Notes under the pieces: model-generated
What the model saw: only the letters and a program-made list of their open reading frames with translations
Database searches by the model: none
What the model was told of the DNA's origin: nothing
NCBI GenBank assembly: GCA_013214025.1
Contig: JABSRN010000140.1
Span: 1 to 64,000 of the forward strand
DNA: 64,000 nucleotides
Direction: 5' to 3'
DNA from: Polyangiaceae bacterium
GTDB lineage: Bacteria > Myxococcota_A > Polyangia > Polyangiales > Polyangiaceae
Translations under genes and position numbers: made by a program
Part shown: positions 9,038 to 17,557 of the stretch, in pieces
Numbering within the stretch: position 1 is the stretch's first letter
Layout of the letters: every line of letters begins with the position of its first letter

Positions 9038-11146
9038 CTAGGCTCCGGTATCGCTGGGCGAAACACCGGCCGCCAACAACAGCTCGACTACGGACTCCGG
9101 ACGACGCAGGGTACCGAGCTTCAGCGCATCGGACACGGGAGTCCCCATCAGCACCCGCTTGATCGGCACCTCAAGCTTCTTACCGCTGAGGGTCCGCGGA
9201 ATGTCCGCCAGCGCCACAATGCGATCCGGAACGTGTCGAGGAGACAGCCGCACTCGGATCGTGCGGCGAATGATCTCGATCAGTCCGGCTGGCACGCTTG
9301 GCTCGGCAGTGCCCGGTGGGCAGGAGCCGTCCCCCAGCACCACGAACAGCCAAAGTCCACCAGCCTCCCCAACCTCCGCCGTATCCACCACCAGGCTGTC
9401 ACTAATTTCCGGCAGCTCCTCCACCACCCGATAAAATTCACTGGTGCCCATACGCACGCCACCGCGATTGAGGGTGGAGTCACTGCGCCCGGAAATCACG
9501 AGGGTTCCGTCCTCGCCAATTTCGATCCAATCACCGTGGCGCCACACGCCCGGAAAAGTATCGAAGTAGCTGGAGTGATATCGCTCGCCCTCAGGGTCGT
9601 TCCAAAACTTTACTGGCATGGACGGCATGGGAGCCGTCAGAACGAGCTCGGCTGTCTGGGCGCGAACACTCACGGCGTTGTCGTCGAATGCCTCCACCCG
9701 CGCGCCCAGGGAGGCGCAAGCGCTCCTACCGGACGTGACGGGCAACCAGGGGCACGAGCCGACAAAGCCGGTACATACATCTGTGCCGCCACTGAGGCTC
9801 GCCAGGCGCGCGTCCTTCGATACAGCCTCGTACACCCACTCGAAACCTTCCGCAGGCAACGGTGCCCCGGTGGATCCGATGCCTCGCAAGGTCGACAGAT
9901 CGAACGCGCTCAGATCGAGCCCGGCTTTGCGGCAAGCCATGAGATAGGGAGCGCTGGTTCCAAAGTAATGCAGACGCTCCTCGCTCGCCATGCACCAGAG
10001 GGCCGCGAGATCCGGAAACCCGGGGCTGCCGTCGTACAAAACTACCGTGGCACCGAGCAACAGCGCACTCACAGAATAGTTCCACATCATCCAACCGGTA
10101 GTGGAATACCAAAAGAAGCGATCCCGGGCGCGAATGTCTGCGTGCAAGCCGAGCTGTTTTAGATGCTCAAGCAGGATCCCCCCGTGACCGTGCACGATGG
10201 CTTTTGGCAATCCCGTCGTGCCGGATGAAAAGAGTATGTACAAAGGATGGTCGAAGGGCACGCTGGCAAAGCTCAGCGGCTCGGACGCCAGCCCACGACC
10301 CAAAGAGTCGTAGGCTGTGTGAACCGGTGTGCCCGACGTCGCTGTCGGGCGCTCGGTAGACGTCGAATCCGGCTGTGCTCCGCACTCAACGATCTGCTCT
10401 ACGCTGGGGAGGCCCGCCAGTATTGTCTCTAGCTCGCCGCTGCGGTCGTAGGGTTTGCCCGCATGGGTGTAGCCGCTAACGGCAAAAAGAATTTTCGGAG
10501 CGATTTGGGCTAAGCGGTCCACCACGGTGGCGGCACCGAACTCAGGGGGGCAACTTGACCAGATGGCTCCCAGGCTCGCACAGCTAAGGAATCCGACGAT
10601 GGCCTCCGAACTGTTGGGCAGGTACGCTGCGACTCGATCCCCCGACACTACCCCCGCCGCACGTAGGCCCGCCGCCACCCGCCGAACTTCCCGGCGAAGC
10701 TCACCGTAGGTCCAGCTCTTCCGCCGTGAGCTCTCCGTGCGTTCGATAATCGCGACATCGTCGTCGGGAGCGCGTAGTGCGTGTTCGGCATAATTGAGCG
10801 TGCCGCCGGGAAACCATCGGGCACCTGCCACCCCAGCGTCGGGACCCGGTTGATACGGGCGTTCCGCACTCTGGTGAAAATTCACCTCAAAGTAGTCCGC
10901 GATGGACGACCAAAAATCGCCCAGCTCCGTGGTCGACCACTGCCACAAGTCAACGTAGGCCTCGGCGTCGCACGCCGTCCCATCCCCGGCAGGGCGTTGG
11001 TAGCGAGCATTGCGAACGAGGTACGCGACATAGTCCGCCAAGCGTGAATCGGCCGCCTGTTGCGCGCTCGGCCGCCAGAGCACACGCCGCGCGGTGGGGG
11101 CCGCGCCCGGCAAGTGTGCCGTATCTGGTTTCACGGAATCCCCCAT
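9038..11146 (-). CDS. aacS: Acetoacetyl-CoA synthetase
   Basis: The protein has 702 aa, slightly longer than the usual 650-670 residues. This ANL-superfamily enzyme activates acetoacetate to acetoacetyl-CoA with ATP. The P-loop is YILFSSGTTGLPKA (about 304-317), the A5-type motif is GSTGAPLP, and the SLSGGTDVCTGFVG stretch and WRHGDWIEI ... GRSDSTLNRGGVRMGTSE are typical of the AacS subfamily. Near the C-terminus SGKKLEVPIKR carries the adenylation lysine. The ATG directly abuts the stop of the upstream membrane-protein gene, so it is the third gene of a minus-strand operon. Its pairing with an amine oxidase and a polytopic protein is unusual. Confidence 0.93.
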   Translation of the reverse strand: MGDSVKPDTAHLPGAAPTARRVLWRPSAQQAADSRLADYVAYLVRNARYQRPAGDGTACDAEAYVDLWQWSTTELGDFWSSIADYFEVNFHQSAERPYQPGPDAGVAGARWFPGGTLNYAEHALRAPDDDVAIIERTESSRRKSWTYGELRREVRRVAAGLRAAGVVSGDRVAAYLPNSSEAIVGFLSCASLGAIWSSCPPEFGAATVVDRLAQIAPKILFAVSGYTHAGKPYDRSGELETILAGLPSVEQIVECGAQPDSTSTERPTATSGTPVHTAYDSLGRGLASEPLSFASVPFDHPLYILFSSGTTGLPKAIVHGHGGILLEHLKQLGLHADIRARDRFFWYSTTGWMMWNYSVSALLLGATVVLYDGSPGFPDLAALWCMASEERLHYFGTSAPYLMACRKAGLDLSAFDLSTLRGIGSTGAPLPAEGFEWVYEAVSKDARLASLSGGTDVCTGFVGSCPWLPVTSGRSACASLGARVEAFDDNAVSVRAQTAELVLTAPMPSMPVKFWNDPEGERYHSSYFDTFPGVWRHGDWIEIGEDGTLVISGRSDSTLNRGGVRMGTSEFYRVVEELPEISDSLVVDTAEVGEAGGLWLFVVLGDGSCPPGTAEPSVPAGLIEIIRRTIRVRLSPRHVPDRIVALADIPRTLSGKKLEVPIKRVLMGTPVSDALKLGTLRRPESVVELLLAAGVSPSDTGA

Positions 11147-12277
11147 CTACTTGAGGATGCGATCTGCGGTGGCTGGCTGCAAGGACTGGACCCCGAGTGC
11201 ACGCTGTTGGGACGGCACCGCCGCCGTATCTGAGCGCCGCCAAATCATGCCGTCCAACACGTAATGAGTCGCCTGGGGCAACGAGAGCAGCGGCACCACG
11301 AACACCCAGAGCCCCGGATCGATCGCGCCGCCCCCGCCACCGAAGAGCCAGGCGCGGTCCTGCCAAATCAAACGGTTCCACAGAAATTCTTCGATCCCCG
11401 CGAGCAGCAACAGCACTGCCAGAAAGGTCGCCAGGCCGCCGCGAACGATCTGTGCGCCGGCGCCCATCCGCCCATCGCGCTGACTGGCCAGGGCGTACAT
11501 CCACAACAACGCGACGTAGGGCACACCGTGGGCGATCACGTTGGTAACTGAGAAATCGAAGTCGTTGGGGGCCCAGACGATGCCGCCGTACCAAACAAAC
11601 GCTGTTCCGAAGACAACGACTGACTTGCCCAATCGCAGGCCTTCGCCGGCCCGCCACAGCGCGGACTGCCGGGCGACATAGACCAACATGGCAACAACCC
11701 ACGCCGCGCGCGCCCATGGCAACACCGCGTCACAAGCCGGCTGCAGGCTCGCGATAAAATCCCCGTCCAGGAACCAGTGAATATCCATGGCCCCCAGGTG
11801 AGCATGCCAGTGCACGATGGGGTAAAGCGTCGAGCTGTACACCGCTGCGTTGTCTACCCAGCGATCCATGGTCTTGCCGCTGGTTTCGCGGGCGCGATAG
11901 ACGGCCACCCATCCCACCTGCTGTTTTACGAAGTGCAGCACCGCCACGTAGGCGAGCAGTCGCCAAAAGGTCAACGCCCCGTGGGCGTACAGCGCGACGC
12001 CCACCGCGTAGACGGCCAGTGGCACTCCGAAGTAACGCAGGGGTTTGCGCCGCAGCTCATGGGGATCCAGATAAGTACGGAACAAGGTCGCGTAGACGTG
12101 GGCGACATCCACACCCAGAACGAATAGCAGCCAACCCCACACGGGCAATGGCCCCGGGCTGACGCCGGCCAGGTGCGCGGCGAACACCACCGCGAAGGCG
12201 AACACGACGCTGCCGCCGAATACCGACAGATCGAGCTTCGGGCTCCACAGCCAGGGTCCGAACGAGCGAGCGGGCAT
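11147..12277 (-). CDS. Polytopic (about 9-TM) membrane protein, family unknown
   Basis: The protein has 376 aa. I chose the ATG at 12277 because it overlaps the upstream stop as TGATG; a TTG five codons earlier is an alternative. About nine hydrophobic segments can be seen. Histidines cluster near membrane edges: HVYATLF, LHFVKQQVGW, HWHAHLGAMDIHW, AHGVPY and ATHYVLDGMIW. Such patterns occur in membrane-bound di-metal or haem enzymes, but I do not recognise the family and assign no reaction. It lies between the flavin amine oxidase and aacS with no spacing, so it is co-expressed and probably functionally linked to the oxidase. Confidence 0.75.
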   Translation of the reverse strand: MPARSFGPWLWSPKLDLSVFGGSVVFAFAVVFAAHLAGVSPGPLPVWGWLLFVLGVDVAHVYATLFRTYLDPHELRRKPLRYFGVPLAVYAVGVALYAHGALTFWRLLAYVAVLHFVKQQVGWVAVYRARETSGKTMDRWVDNAAVYSSTLYPIVHWHAHLGAMDIHWFLDGDFIASLQPACDAVLPWARAAWVVAMLVYVARQSALWRAGEGLRLGKSVVVFGTAFVWYGGIVWAPNDFDFSVTNVIAHGVPYVALLWMYALASQRDGRMGAGAQIVRGGLATFLAVLLLLAGIEEFLWNRLIWQDRAWLFGGGGGAIDPGLWVFVVPLLSLPQATHYVLDGMIWRRSDTAAVPSQQRALGVQSLQPATADRILK

Positions 12278-13941
12278 CAGCTGTCGATCCAACTGTCGAA
12301 CTGTTGCCCGCGGGAACGCTGGATGCCCTCGGCGGCTCGTACGCCGTGATATTGCGCTTCTTCGAACAAACCGACCCCCGAGAGATCGCTATGGGCGAAG
12401 TGCACGCGCCCGTGAGGCTTTTGCACTTGCTGACGAACGGCGGCCAGCCCCGGAACCGGACGCACCATGCCGTGGCCCCAGCGCCAAACGTCAAGACGCT
12501 GGGTCAGAGCCCGCAGATCCGGGTGAGCCCGCGATAGATCGGTCAGCACCGATTCGGCGAAGTCTTCGTGTTTCATCGCCAACAAACGCCGCCGTCCCTC
12601 GGCAGGCTCGGTCTGACAAAACGGATGATAGTACGTAAAGATCGTCTCGCCTCGGTCTCGCAGCGCCTGATGCGTCGCCACCACGTACCCCAAGGCGTCG
12701 CTGTCGTAGATCACGTTGTCCCAGGCGAGCGGGTAAGCACCAGCTTCGGGGCGTTGCTTCAGGTGGAGGTTGGCAACCATCCAAGGGCTATAACTAAAGA
12801 GCTTGTTGTGTTTCGGTGCCTGGCGGCGCCACGGTCGTAAGATGCGGGTCGCGATGAAGCGCGGCACGGCCAACACCACATGATCCGCCCGCAAGGTGTA
12901 GCTGCCCCCGTGAGGCTCCGTGACCAGGAGATCCACGTATTGCTCACTGGGCACCACCTCGCGGACGACACAGCTACGACGAAGCCGTTTGCCCGCCACG
13001 CCCGCCATATGTCGGGTGAGACGGCCGTTACCCTCCGGCCAGGCGATAAACGGTGCGGACTCCTGCTCGGGCTCTCGGACTCGGGAACAGAAATAGAACA
13101 TCAGCGCCCACGCGCTGGTCTGAGCGAGGGTGGTGCCAAAATCGTCGCGGCAAGCGTAGCCGAGGTACCAAAGCAACCGGGCTGACGAGAGTCCGTGTTG
13201 TTCACACCACTGGGCCGCCGTCAGTTTGTCCAGAGCGAGCACTTCTGTGTCGTCCGAGGCATAAGCGATAGGAATGGTAAATGCCGGCCGCCCCCGCGCA
13301 TCACGCCACTTGACCCAACCCGTGACCAACGCTTCGAAGCGGGCCCGCTGTTTGAGATCGCCAGCACTGGCACCCCTGCTCGGGTAAAGACCCGCCTGCC
13401 AAGCGCCGTCGATAAAGAGCCGCTCCTCGGGTTCGCGCACCAGCAGCTGTTCGTGGGCCACCGGCTGCTGCCCTGGCCGTTCTGGCTCGAGGGCAGAGAT
13501 CTCCCGGAGCAACAACGTCAGGGCCCGGTTATGACGACCCGGCACCGGCACGTAGTGCGCCCCCCAGGGATAAGGCACGACGCCATCACTTCCGTAAGCG
13601 GCCGTTCCCCCGGCCTGAGACTCGAGCTCGAGCAACTCAAAGTCGGCGGATCCCAAGTGCTGCAACCGCCAGGCGCAGGACAAGCCGGCGACCCCGCTCC
13701 CCACAATGACTGTGCGCACCCGGCGCCGAACGGGTGGCAACGCCGACGGAGGCGACTGGCGCAGTGTGTGGCCCAAAGGAGCATTGCCGCCCCGAATCGC
13801 TCCCGACACCTTCGGGCTGGAAATACGGTCGCAAGCCGAAGCCAGGGGGGCGCCAATCAGGAGGCCGAGCGCGTCGCGTCGCGAGAGAGAATTATCCGCC
13901 AAAGCTCCGGGTCCGTGCTGGTAGGAGCCGCACCCTAACAC
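12277..13941 (-). CDS. Exported FAD-dependent amine oxidase-like protein
   Basis: The protein has 554 aa if the GTG at 13941 is used. A TTG at 13902 would remove 13 residues and places the twin-arginine signal at the N-terminus, so the start is uncertain. The signal reads SRRDALGLLIGAPLASAC, with arginines 21-22 and a possible lipid Cys37. The dinucleotide site is VIVGSGVAGLSCAWRL (about 78-93), followed by ELLELESQAGG. The family (amine oxidase/protoporphyrinogen oxidase/desaturase-like) uses FAD to oxidise amines or desaturate substrates. A Tat signal means it is folded with FAD in the cytoplasm and then exported. It heads the operon with the polytopic protein and aacS. Confidence 0.8.
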   Translation of the reverse strand: MLGCGSYQHGPGALADNSLSRRDALGLLIGAPLASACDRISSPKVSGAIRGGNAPLGHTLRQSPPSALPPVRRRVRTVIVGSGVAGLSCAWRLQHLGSADFELLELESQAGGTAAYGSDGVVPYPWGAHYVPVPGRHNRALTLLLREISALEPERPGQQPVAHEQLLVREPEERLFIDGAWQAGLYPSRGASAGDLKQRARFEALVTGWVKWRDARGRPAFTIPIAYASDDTEVLALDKLTAAQWCEQHGLSSARLLWYLGYACRDDFGTTLAQTSAWALMFYFCSRVREPEQESAPFIAWPEGNGRLTRHMAGVAGKRLRRSCVVREVVPSEQYVDLLVTEPHGGSYTLRADHVVLAVPRFIATRILRPWRRQAPKHNKLFSYSPWMVANLHLKQRPEAGAYPLAWDNVIYDSDALGYVVATHQALRDRGETIFTYYHPFCQTEPAEGRRRLLAMKHEDFAESVLTDLSRAHPDLRALTQRLDVWRWGHGMVRPVPGLAAVRQQVQKPHGRVHFAHSDLSGVGLFEEAQYHGVRAAEGIQRSRGQQFDSWIDS

Positions 13942-14005
13942 CCCGCTACCGGGCCCGGTGCGTCGATTGTAGTGTCCGCCCGCCAGTTCGTGTTACACAG
14001 GATAC

Positions 14006-14227
14006 GTGATTGATATGGAGCCGTTCCTGCAAACAATGGTCACTACCCTCGCGTACTGCGTGCTGGGGATCATCATGTTCGGCATCAGCTTTCTGGTGAT
14101 CAACACCATTACGCCGTTCTCGATTCGAAAAGAAATCGAGGAGGACCAGAACACCGCTCTCGCGATCCTCATCGGCTCAGTCATTCTCGGACTGAGCATG
14201 ATCATCGCCGCCGCCATCGGTGGCTAA
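14006..14227 (+). CDS. DUF350 small membrane protein
   Basis: The protein has 73 aa and two transmembrane segments (about 9-33 and 49-71), joined by ITPFSIRKEIEEDQNTA, the hallmark of DUF350. The GTG at 14006 is preceded by AGGA; an ATG three codons later is an alternative. DUF350 genes commonly lie next to membrane spermidine-synthase-like genes, as here: the next gene overlaps by 8 bp. The function is unknown. A membrane subunit or channel-like partner of that enzyme is inferred. It is transcribed divergently from the amine oxidase operon (64-bp gap). Confidence 0.85.
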   Translation: MIDMEPFLQTMVTTLAYCVLGIIMFGISFLVINTITPFSIRKEIEEDQNTALAILIGSVILGLSMIIAAAIGG

Positions 14228-15839
14228 ACTCCCGCCAACCGACGGCACACCCGAGCTAAAGCCCGGTGGCGCCCCCATCGCTTATTCCCAAGCGGACAGT
14301 TGGACCGGCGAGTTACGCCAGCCCTCGGCCAATCTGCTGCTCGGCATCGTGTTCGTCATCGCCACCGCAGGACTGATTTACGAACTCGTCATGGCGGCAG
14401 TCGCTAGCTACGTGCTGGGTGATTCCGTCCGTCAATTTAGCCTGGTTATCGGAACCTACTTGTCTGCGTTGGGCATGGGCGCCTACGCCTCCCGATTTAT
14501 AGGTCGCGATCTCGAAGTAAAGTTCATCGATGTAGAGCTCAGCGCTGCCCTGATCGGCGGCTTCAGCGCCCCCGCGCTCTTTCTTGCGTACAGCTACACG
14601 CCGAGCTTCAGCCTTTACTTGTTTGGCACCGTCATCCTCGTAGGTACCCTCGTCGGACTGGAGCTGCCGCTGCTCGTGCGGATCCTGGAGCGGCAGTTCG
14701 AACTGAAAGAGCTGATCGCCAGAACCCTGAGCGTCGACTACCTCGGCGCTCTGATCGGATCCCTCACCTTTTCGCTCTTCTTGTTCCCCCAATTGGGGCT
14801 GGTGCAATCGAGCCTCGTGTGCGGGTTGCTCAATGCCGCCGTTGCGCTCGCCTCGACCTGGGTGCTCAATGGCGATCCGAAAGCCATGGTTCGCGCGCGA
14901 TTGCGTTCCGTCGTGGTGATCGCGCTACTGGCAACCGGCATCGGTTTCGGCGGCCGCTTCTCCGAACTCTCGGAGGCACCGCTCTACAACGGTGAGGTAC
15001 TCGTCGCCAAACAGTCCGCCTACCAGCGCATCGTCGTCACCGAAACAGCCGGGCACATCTCGCTTTTCTTAAACGGCAAGCTCCAGTTCGCTGGCGTTGA
15101 CGAGAGCATTTATCATGAGGCTCTCGTGCACCCCGCCATGGCCAGCACGGCTGTCCCCAAGCGTATACTCATCGGCGGCGGCGGCGACGGACTCGCGGTG
15201 CGCGAACTGCTGCGCTGGCCCGAGGTAGAAAGCATCACCCTGGTGGATCTCGATCCCGCCATGACCGATCTCGCCCAAAATTTTGGACCGCTTCAGCAAC
15301 TGAACGAAGCCGCTCTCAGCGACCCCCGGGTGACGGTACAAAATGCAGACGCCTTCATATTCTTGGCGGAATATAAAGGCGCTCCATTCGATGTGATGAT
15401 CTTCGATTTTCCGGATCCGAGCAGTTACGGTCTGGGGAAGCTCTACAGCATGAGTTTCTACCGCCGTGCCGCCAAACACCTCGCACCAAATGGCAGCCTC
15501 GCGGTTCAATCGAGCTCCCCTTATTATGCCCCCAAGGCTTTTTGGTGCGTCGTCAAAACGCTAGAGGACAGCGGATTCAACGCTCGGCCCTACCACGCCT
15601 TTGTGCCCTCCTTCGGCGAATGGGGATACGTGCTCGCCAAGCCGAATTCCTTTCGTCCATTCCGTTCGCTGGACTCGGCTCCCGGTCGTAAAGATCTGAC
15701 GGACGAAAAACTCGCGCTGCTGTTCTCGTTTCCGGAGGATATGAAGCCAAGAGTGACCCGCGCCAACCGCCTGAACAACCAGGTGCTGGTCTCTTACTAC
15801 GAAAGCGAGTGGGGCCTGCCGCCCGTCACGACCTATTGA
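14220..15839 (+). CDS. Membrane-embedded spermidine-synthase-like aminopropyltransferase
   Basis: The protein has 539 aa with a GTG start overlapping DUF350 by 8 bp. Residues 35-245 contain about seven transmembrane segments. The C-terminal half is a spermidine synthase fold: decarboxylated-SAM site ILIGGGGDGLAVREL (316-330), acidic LVDLDP (341-346), NADAF (376-380) and the catalytic DFPDPSSYGLGKLYS loop (396-410). The soluble family transfers aminopropyl groups to polyamines. Versions with an N-terminal membrane domain paired with DUF350 are known only from genomics, and their acceptor is unproven. Key Asp residues are present, so it should be active. The enzyme domain would face the cytoplasm, where decarboxylated SAM is found. 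Confidence 0.88.
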   Translation: MAKLPPTDGTPELKPGGAPIAYSQADSWTGELRQPSANLLLGIVFVIATAGLIYELVMAAVASYVLGDSVRQFSLVIGTYLSALGMGAYASRFIGRDLEVKFIDVELSAALIGGFSAPALFLAYSYTPSFSLYLFGTVILVGTLVGLELPLLVRILERQFELKELIARTLSVDYLGALIGSLTFSLFLFPQLGLVQSSLVCGLLNAAVALASTWVLNGDPKAMVRARLRSVVVIALLATGIGFGGRFSELSEAPLYNGEVLVAKQSAYQRIVVTETAGHISLFLNGKLQFAGVDESIYHEALVHPAMASTAVPKRILIGGGGDGLAVRELLRWPEVESITLVDLDPAMTDLAQNFGPLQQLNEAALSDPRVTVQNADAFIFLAEYKGAPFDVMIFDFPDPSSYGLGKLYSMSFYRRAAKHLAPNGSLAVQSSSPYYAPKAFWCVVKTLEDSGFNARPYHAFVPSFGEWGYVLAKPNSFRPFRSLDSAPGRKDLTDEKLALLFSFPEDMKPRVTRANRLNNQVLVSYYESEWGLPPVTTY

Positions 15840-16039
15840 GGAGCGAGTCTCCCCCGTGTTGACGCCGGCCCCTACCCACCTAAGGCGCGCCCCTGGAGCC
15901 TCGGGCCCTCGTGTTGAGCTGCCGGTGGGTCCTTTGAGATTGTGGCCGGTCCCTCCCCCTCGGAGCATGCGCTTCGAATCATCTTCCCGGATTGGCCAGC
16001 GACCCTTGGCGTCCGCTGGGGGTGTGGTAGTGAACCCGC
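15840..16039. other. Intergenic, about 200 bp
   Basis: No gene is recognised. The interval should hold the end of the DUF350/aminopropyltransferase transcript and the promoter of the M16 pair, but I see no clear hairpin with a T run. Confidence 0.4.
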
Positions 16040-17557
16040 ATGATATCGCCTGTCGTAACGCGAACCCACCGCAGCCTTCGGTCTCGTCCCACCTGGTTGA
16101 GCACCGTCTCACTGATCGGTCTCGGCCTAGTGCAGGCCTGCACTCCGCCGGCGCCTGCCACCGCCCCTCAAGCCGAGCCAGCCCCTGTCGTCGTGCCGAG
16201 TGCCCCCGAAGCCCCGCCCACGCCCATGCTAGCGCCCCCGAGCACGACCCCGGGAGCCCTGACTCTATCCGTCTACCGAAGCACCCTGTCGAACGGGCTG
16301 CGTGTTGTGCTCAACCCCGACCACAGCGTGCCAACCGTCGCCGTCTGCGTCACCTACGACGTTGGATCTCGCAACGAGCAAAAGGGACGAAGCGGTTTCG
16401 CTCACCTCTTCGAACACATGATGTTCCAGGGGTCCGACAATGTGCCGAAGGGCGGACATTTTCAGCTCATCACCGCCCGCGGCGGCAATATGAACGGCAC
16501 CACGTCCAGCGATCGAACCAATTATTACGAGACCCTGCCCGCCAACGAGCTGGAGCTCGGGATTTGGCTGGAAGCCGACCGAATGAAGTCCCTCGCGGTG
16601 ACTCAGAAAAATTTCGAAAACCAGCGCGCGGTCGTCCAAGAGGAATACCGCATGCGTATGTCGAACCGCGCCTACGCCCTCGGCATGAGGAAGATGGACG
16701 AACTCGTGTTCCAGGGATACTGGCCCTACGAACACGACACCATCGGAGCCATGGCAGATCTCGATGGCGCTCAACTGGAATGGATTCAGGCCTTCCACCA
16801 GAGCTATTACGCGCCCAACAACGCGGTGGTCAGCATCTCAGGCGATTTTCAACCTGAGGAGGCTATCGCCCTCGTGCAGAAGCACTTTGGGGATGCGAAA
16901 AATGCCCCCATCCGCGAATACAAGCCGCCGGCATCCGTGCCCTCCCAGCCTGCCGAGCGACACGCCAAGCTAGACGACGTCAACGCCAAGACCATCGGCC
17001 TGTTTTACGCCTGGAATATTCCCCAAAGCCGCACCGACGAGCACTACGCCCTGGAGCTTGCCGCGCTCATCTTGGGCGACGGAGAAACCTCCGTACTCGA
17101 GCAGCAGCTCATTCGGGATCTAGATCTCGCCCAGAGCGTCTGGGTCTGGACGAACGATCACCGGGGCCCCGACTTGTTCGGCTTTCGAGTGGTGCTGAGC
17201 AAAACCGCCAGCCAAAAGGCAGTTCGCAAGGTGCTCGATGAGGCCCTGCAACAACTCGCCACAGACGGCCCGACGAAGGCCCAAATGGACAAGGTGCTGA
17301 CCCGCCTCAAGTCCCATTTTATATTCGGGCTCGAGTCCAATATGTCCCGCGCCAAGCAGCTCGCCAACTACGAGTTGTATTGGGGCAACGCCAGTTTGCT
17401 CAACGAAGAGCTACCGATGTTTCTCAAGGTAACGCCCGAAGCGGTTCGCGACAGCGTCGCCAAATACCTGATCCCCACCAGGCGCTCGGTAGTGGAAGTA
17501 CACCCTGCAGCGCCCGTAGCCCCTGCCCCCCCGACCCCCTTGAAGGGAACCCACTGA
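16040..17557 (+). CDS. M16 family zinc metallopeptidase lipoprotein, catalytic subunit
   Basis: The protein has 505 aa. A lipoprotein signal ends at LVQAC (lipid Cys34), with a Pro/Ala linker to about residue 72. The inverted zinc motif HLFEH (His122, Glu125, His126) is intact, and the third ligand is a Glu in VVQEEYRM (about 201-202). The two-lobed M16 fold continues to the C-terminus with the FYAWNIPQSRTDEHY region. M16 enzymes degrade peptides in a clam-shell chamber and bacterial forms often act as catalytic/inactive pairs. The next gene is the inactive partner and starts inside this gene's stop (TGATG). An envelope location is inferred from the signal. Confidence 0.92.
   Translation: MISPVVTRTHRSLRSRPTWLSTVSLIGLGLVQACTPPAPATAPQAEPAPVVVPSAPEAPPTPMLAPPSTTPGALTLSVYRSTLSNGLRVVLNPDHSVPTVAVCVTYDVGSRNEQKGRSGFAHLFEHMMFQGSDNVPKGGHFQLITARGGNMNGTTSSDRTNYYETLPANELELGIWLEADRMKSLAVTQKNFENQRAVVQEEYRMRMSNRAYALGMRKMDELVFQGYWPYEHDTIGAMADLDGAQLEWIQAFHQSYYAPNNAVVSISGDFQPEEAIALVQKHFGDAKNAPIREYKPPASVPSQPAERHAKLDDVNAKTIGLFYAWNIPQSRTDEHYALELAALILGDGETSVLEQQLIRDLDLAQSVWVWTNDHRGPDLFGFRVVLSKTASQKAVRKVLDEALQQLATDGPTKAQMDKVLTRLKSHFIFGLESNMSRAKQLANYELYWGNASLLNEELPMFLKVTPEAVRDSVAKYLIPTRRSVVEVHPAAPVAPAPPTPLKGTH

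Noticed and set aside
9233-10162. Plus-strand open frame of 309 codons inside aacS
   Set aside because: It is antisense to an acetoacetyl-CoA synthetase with complete motifs.
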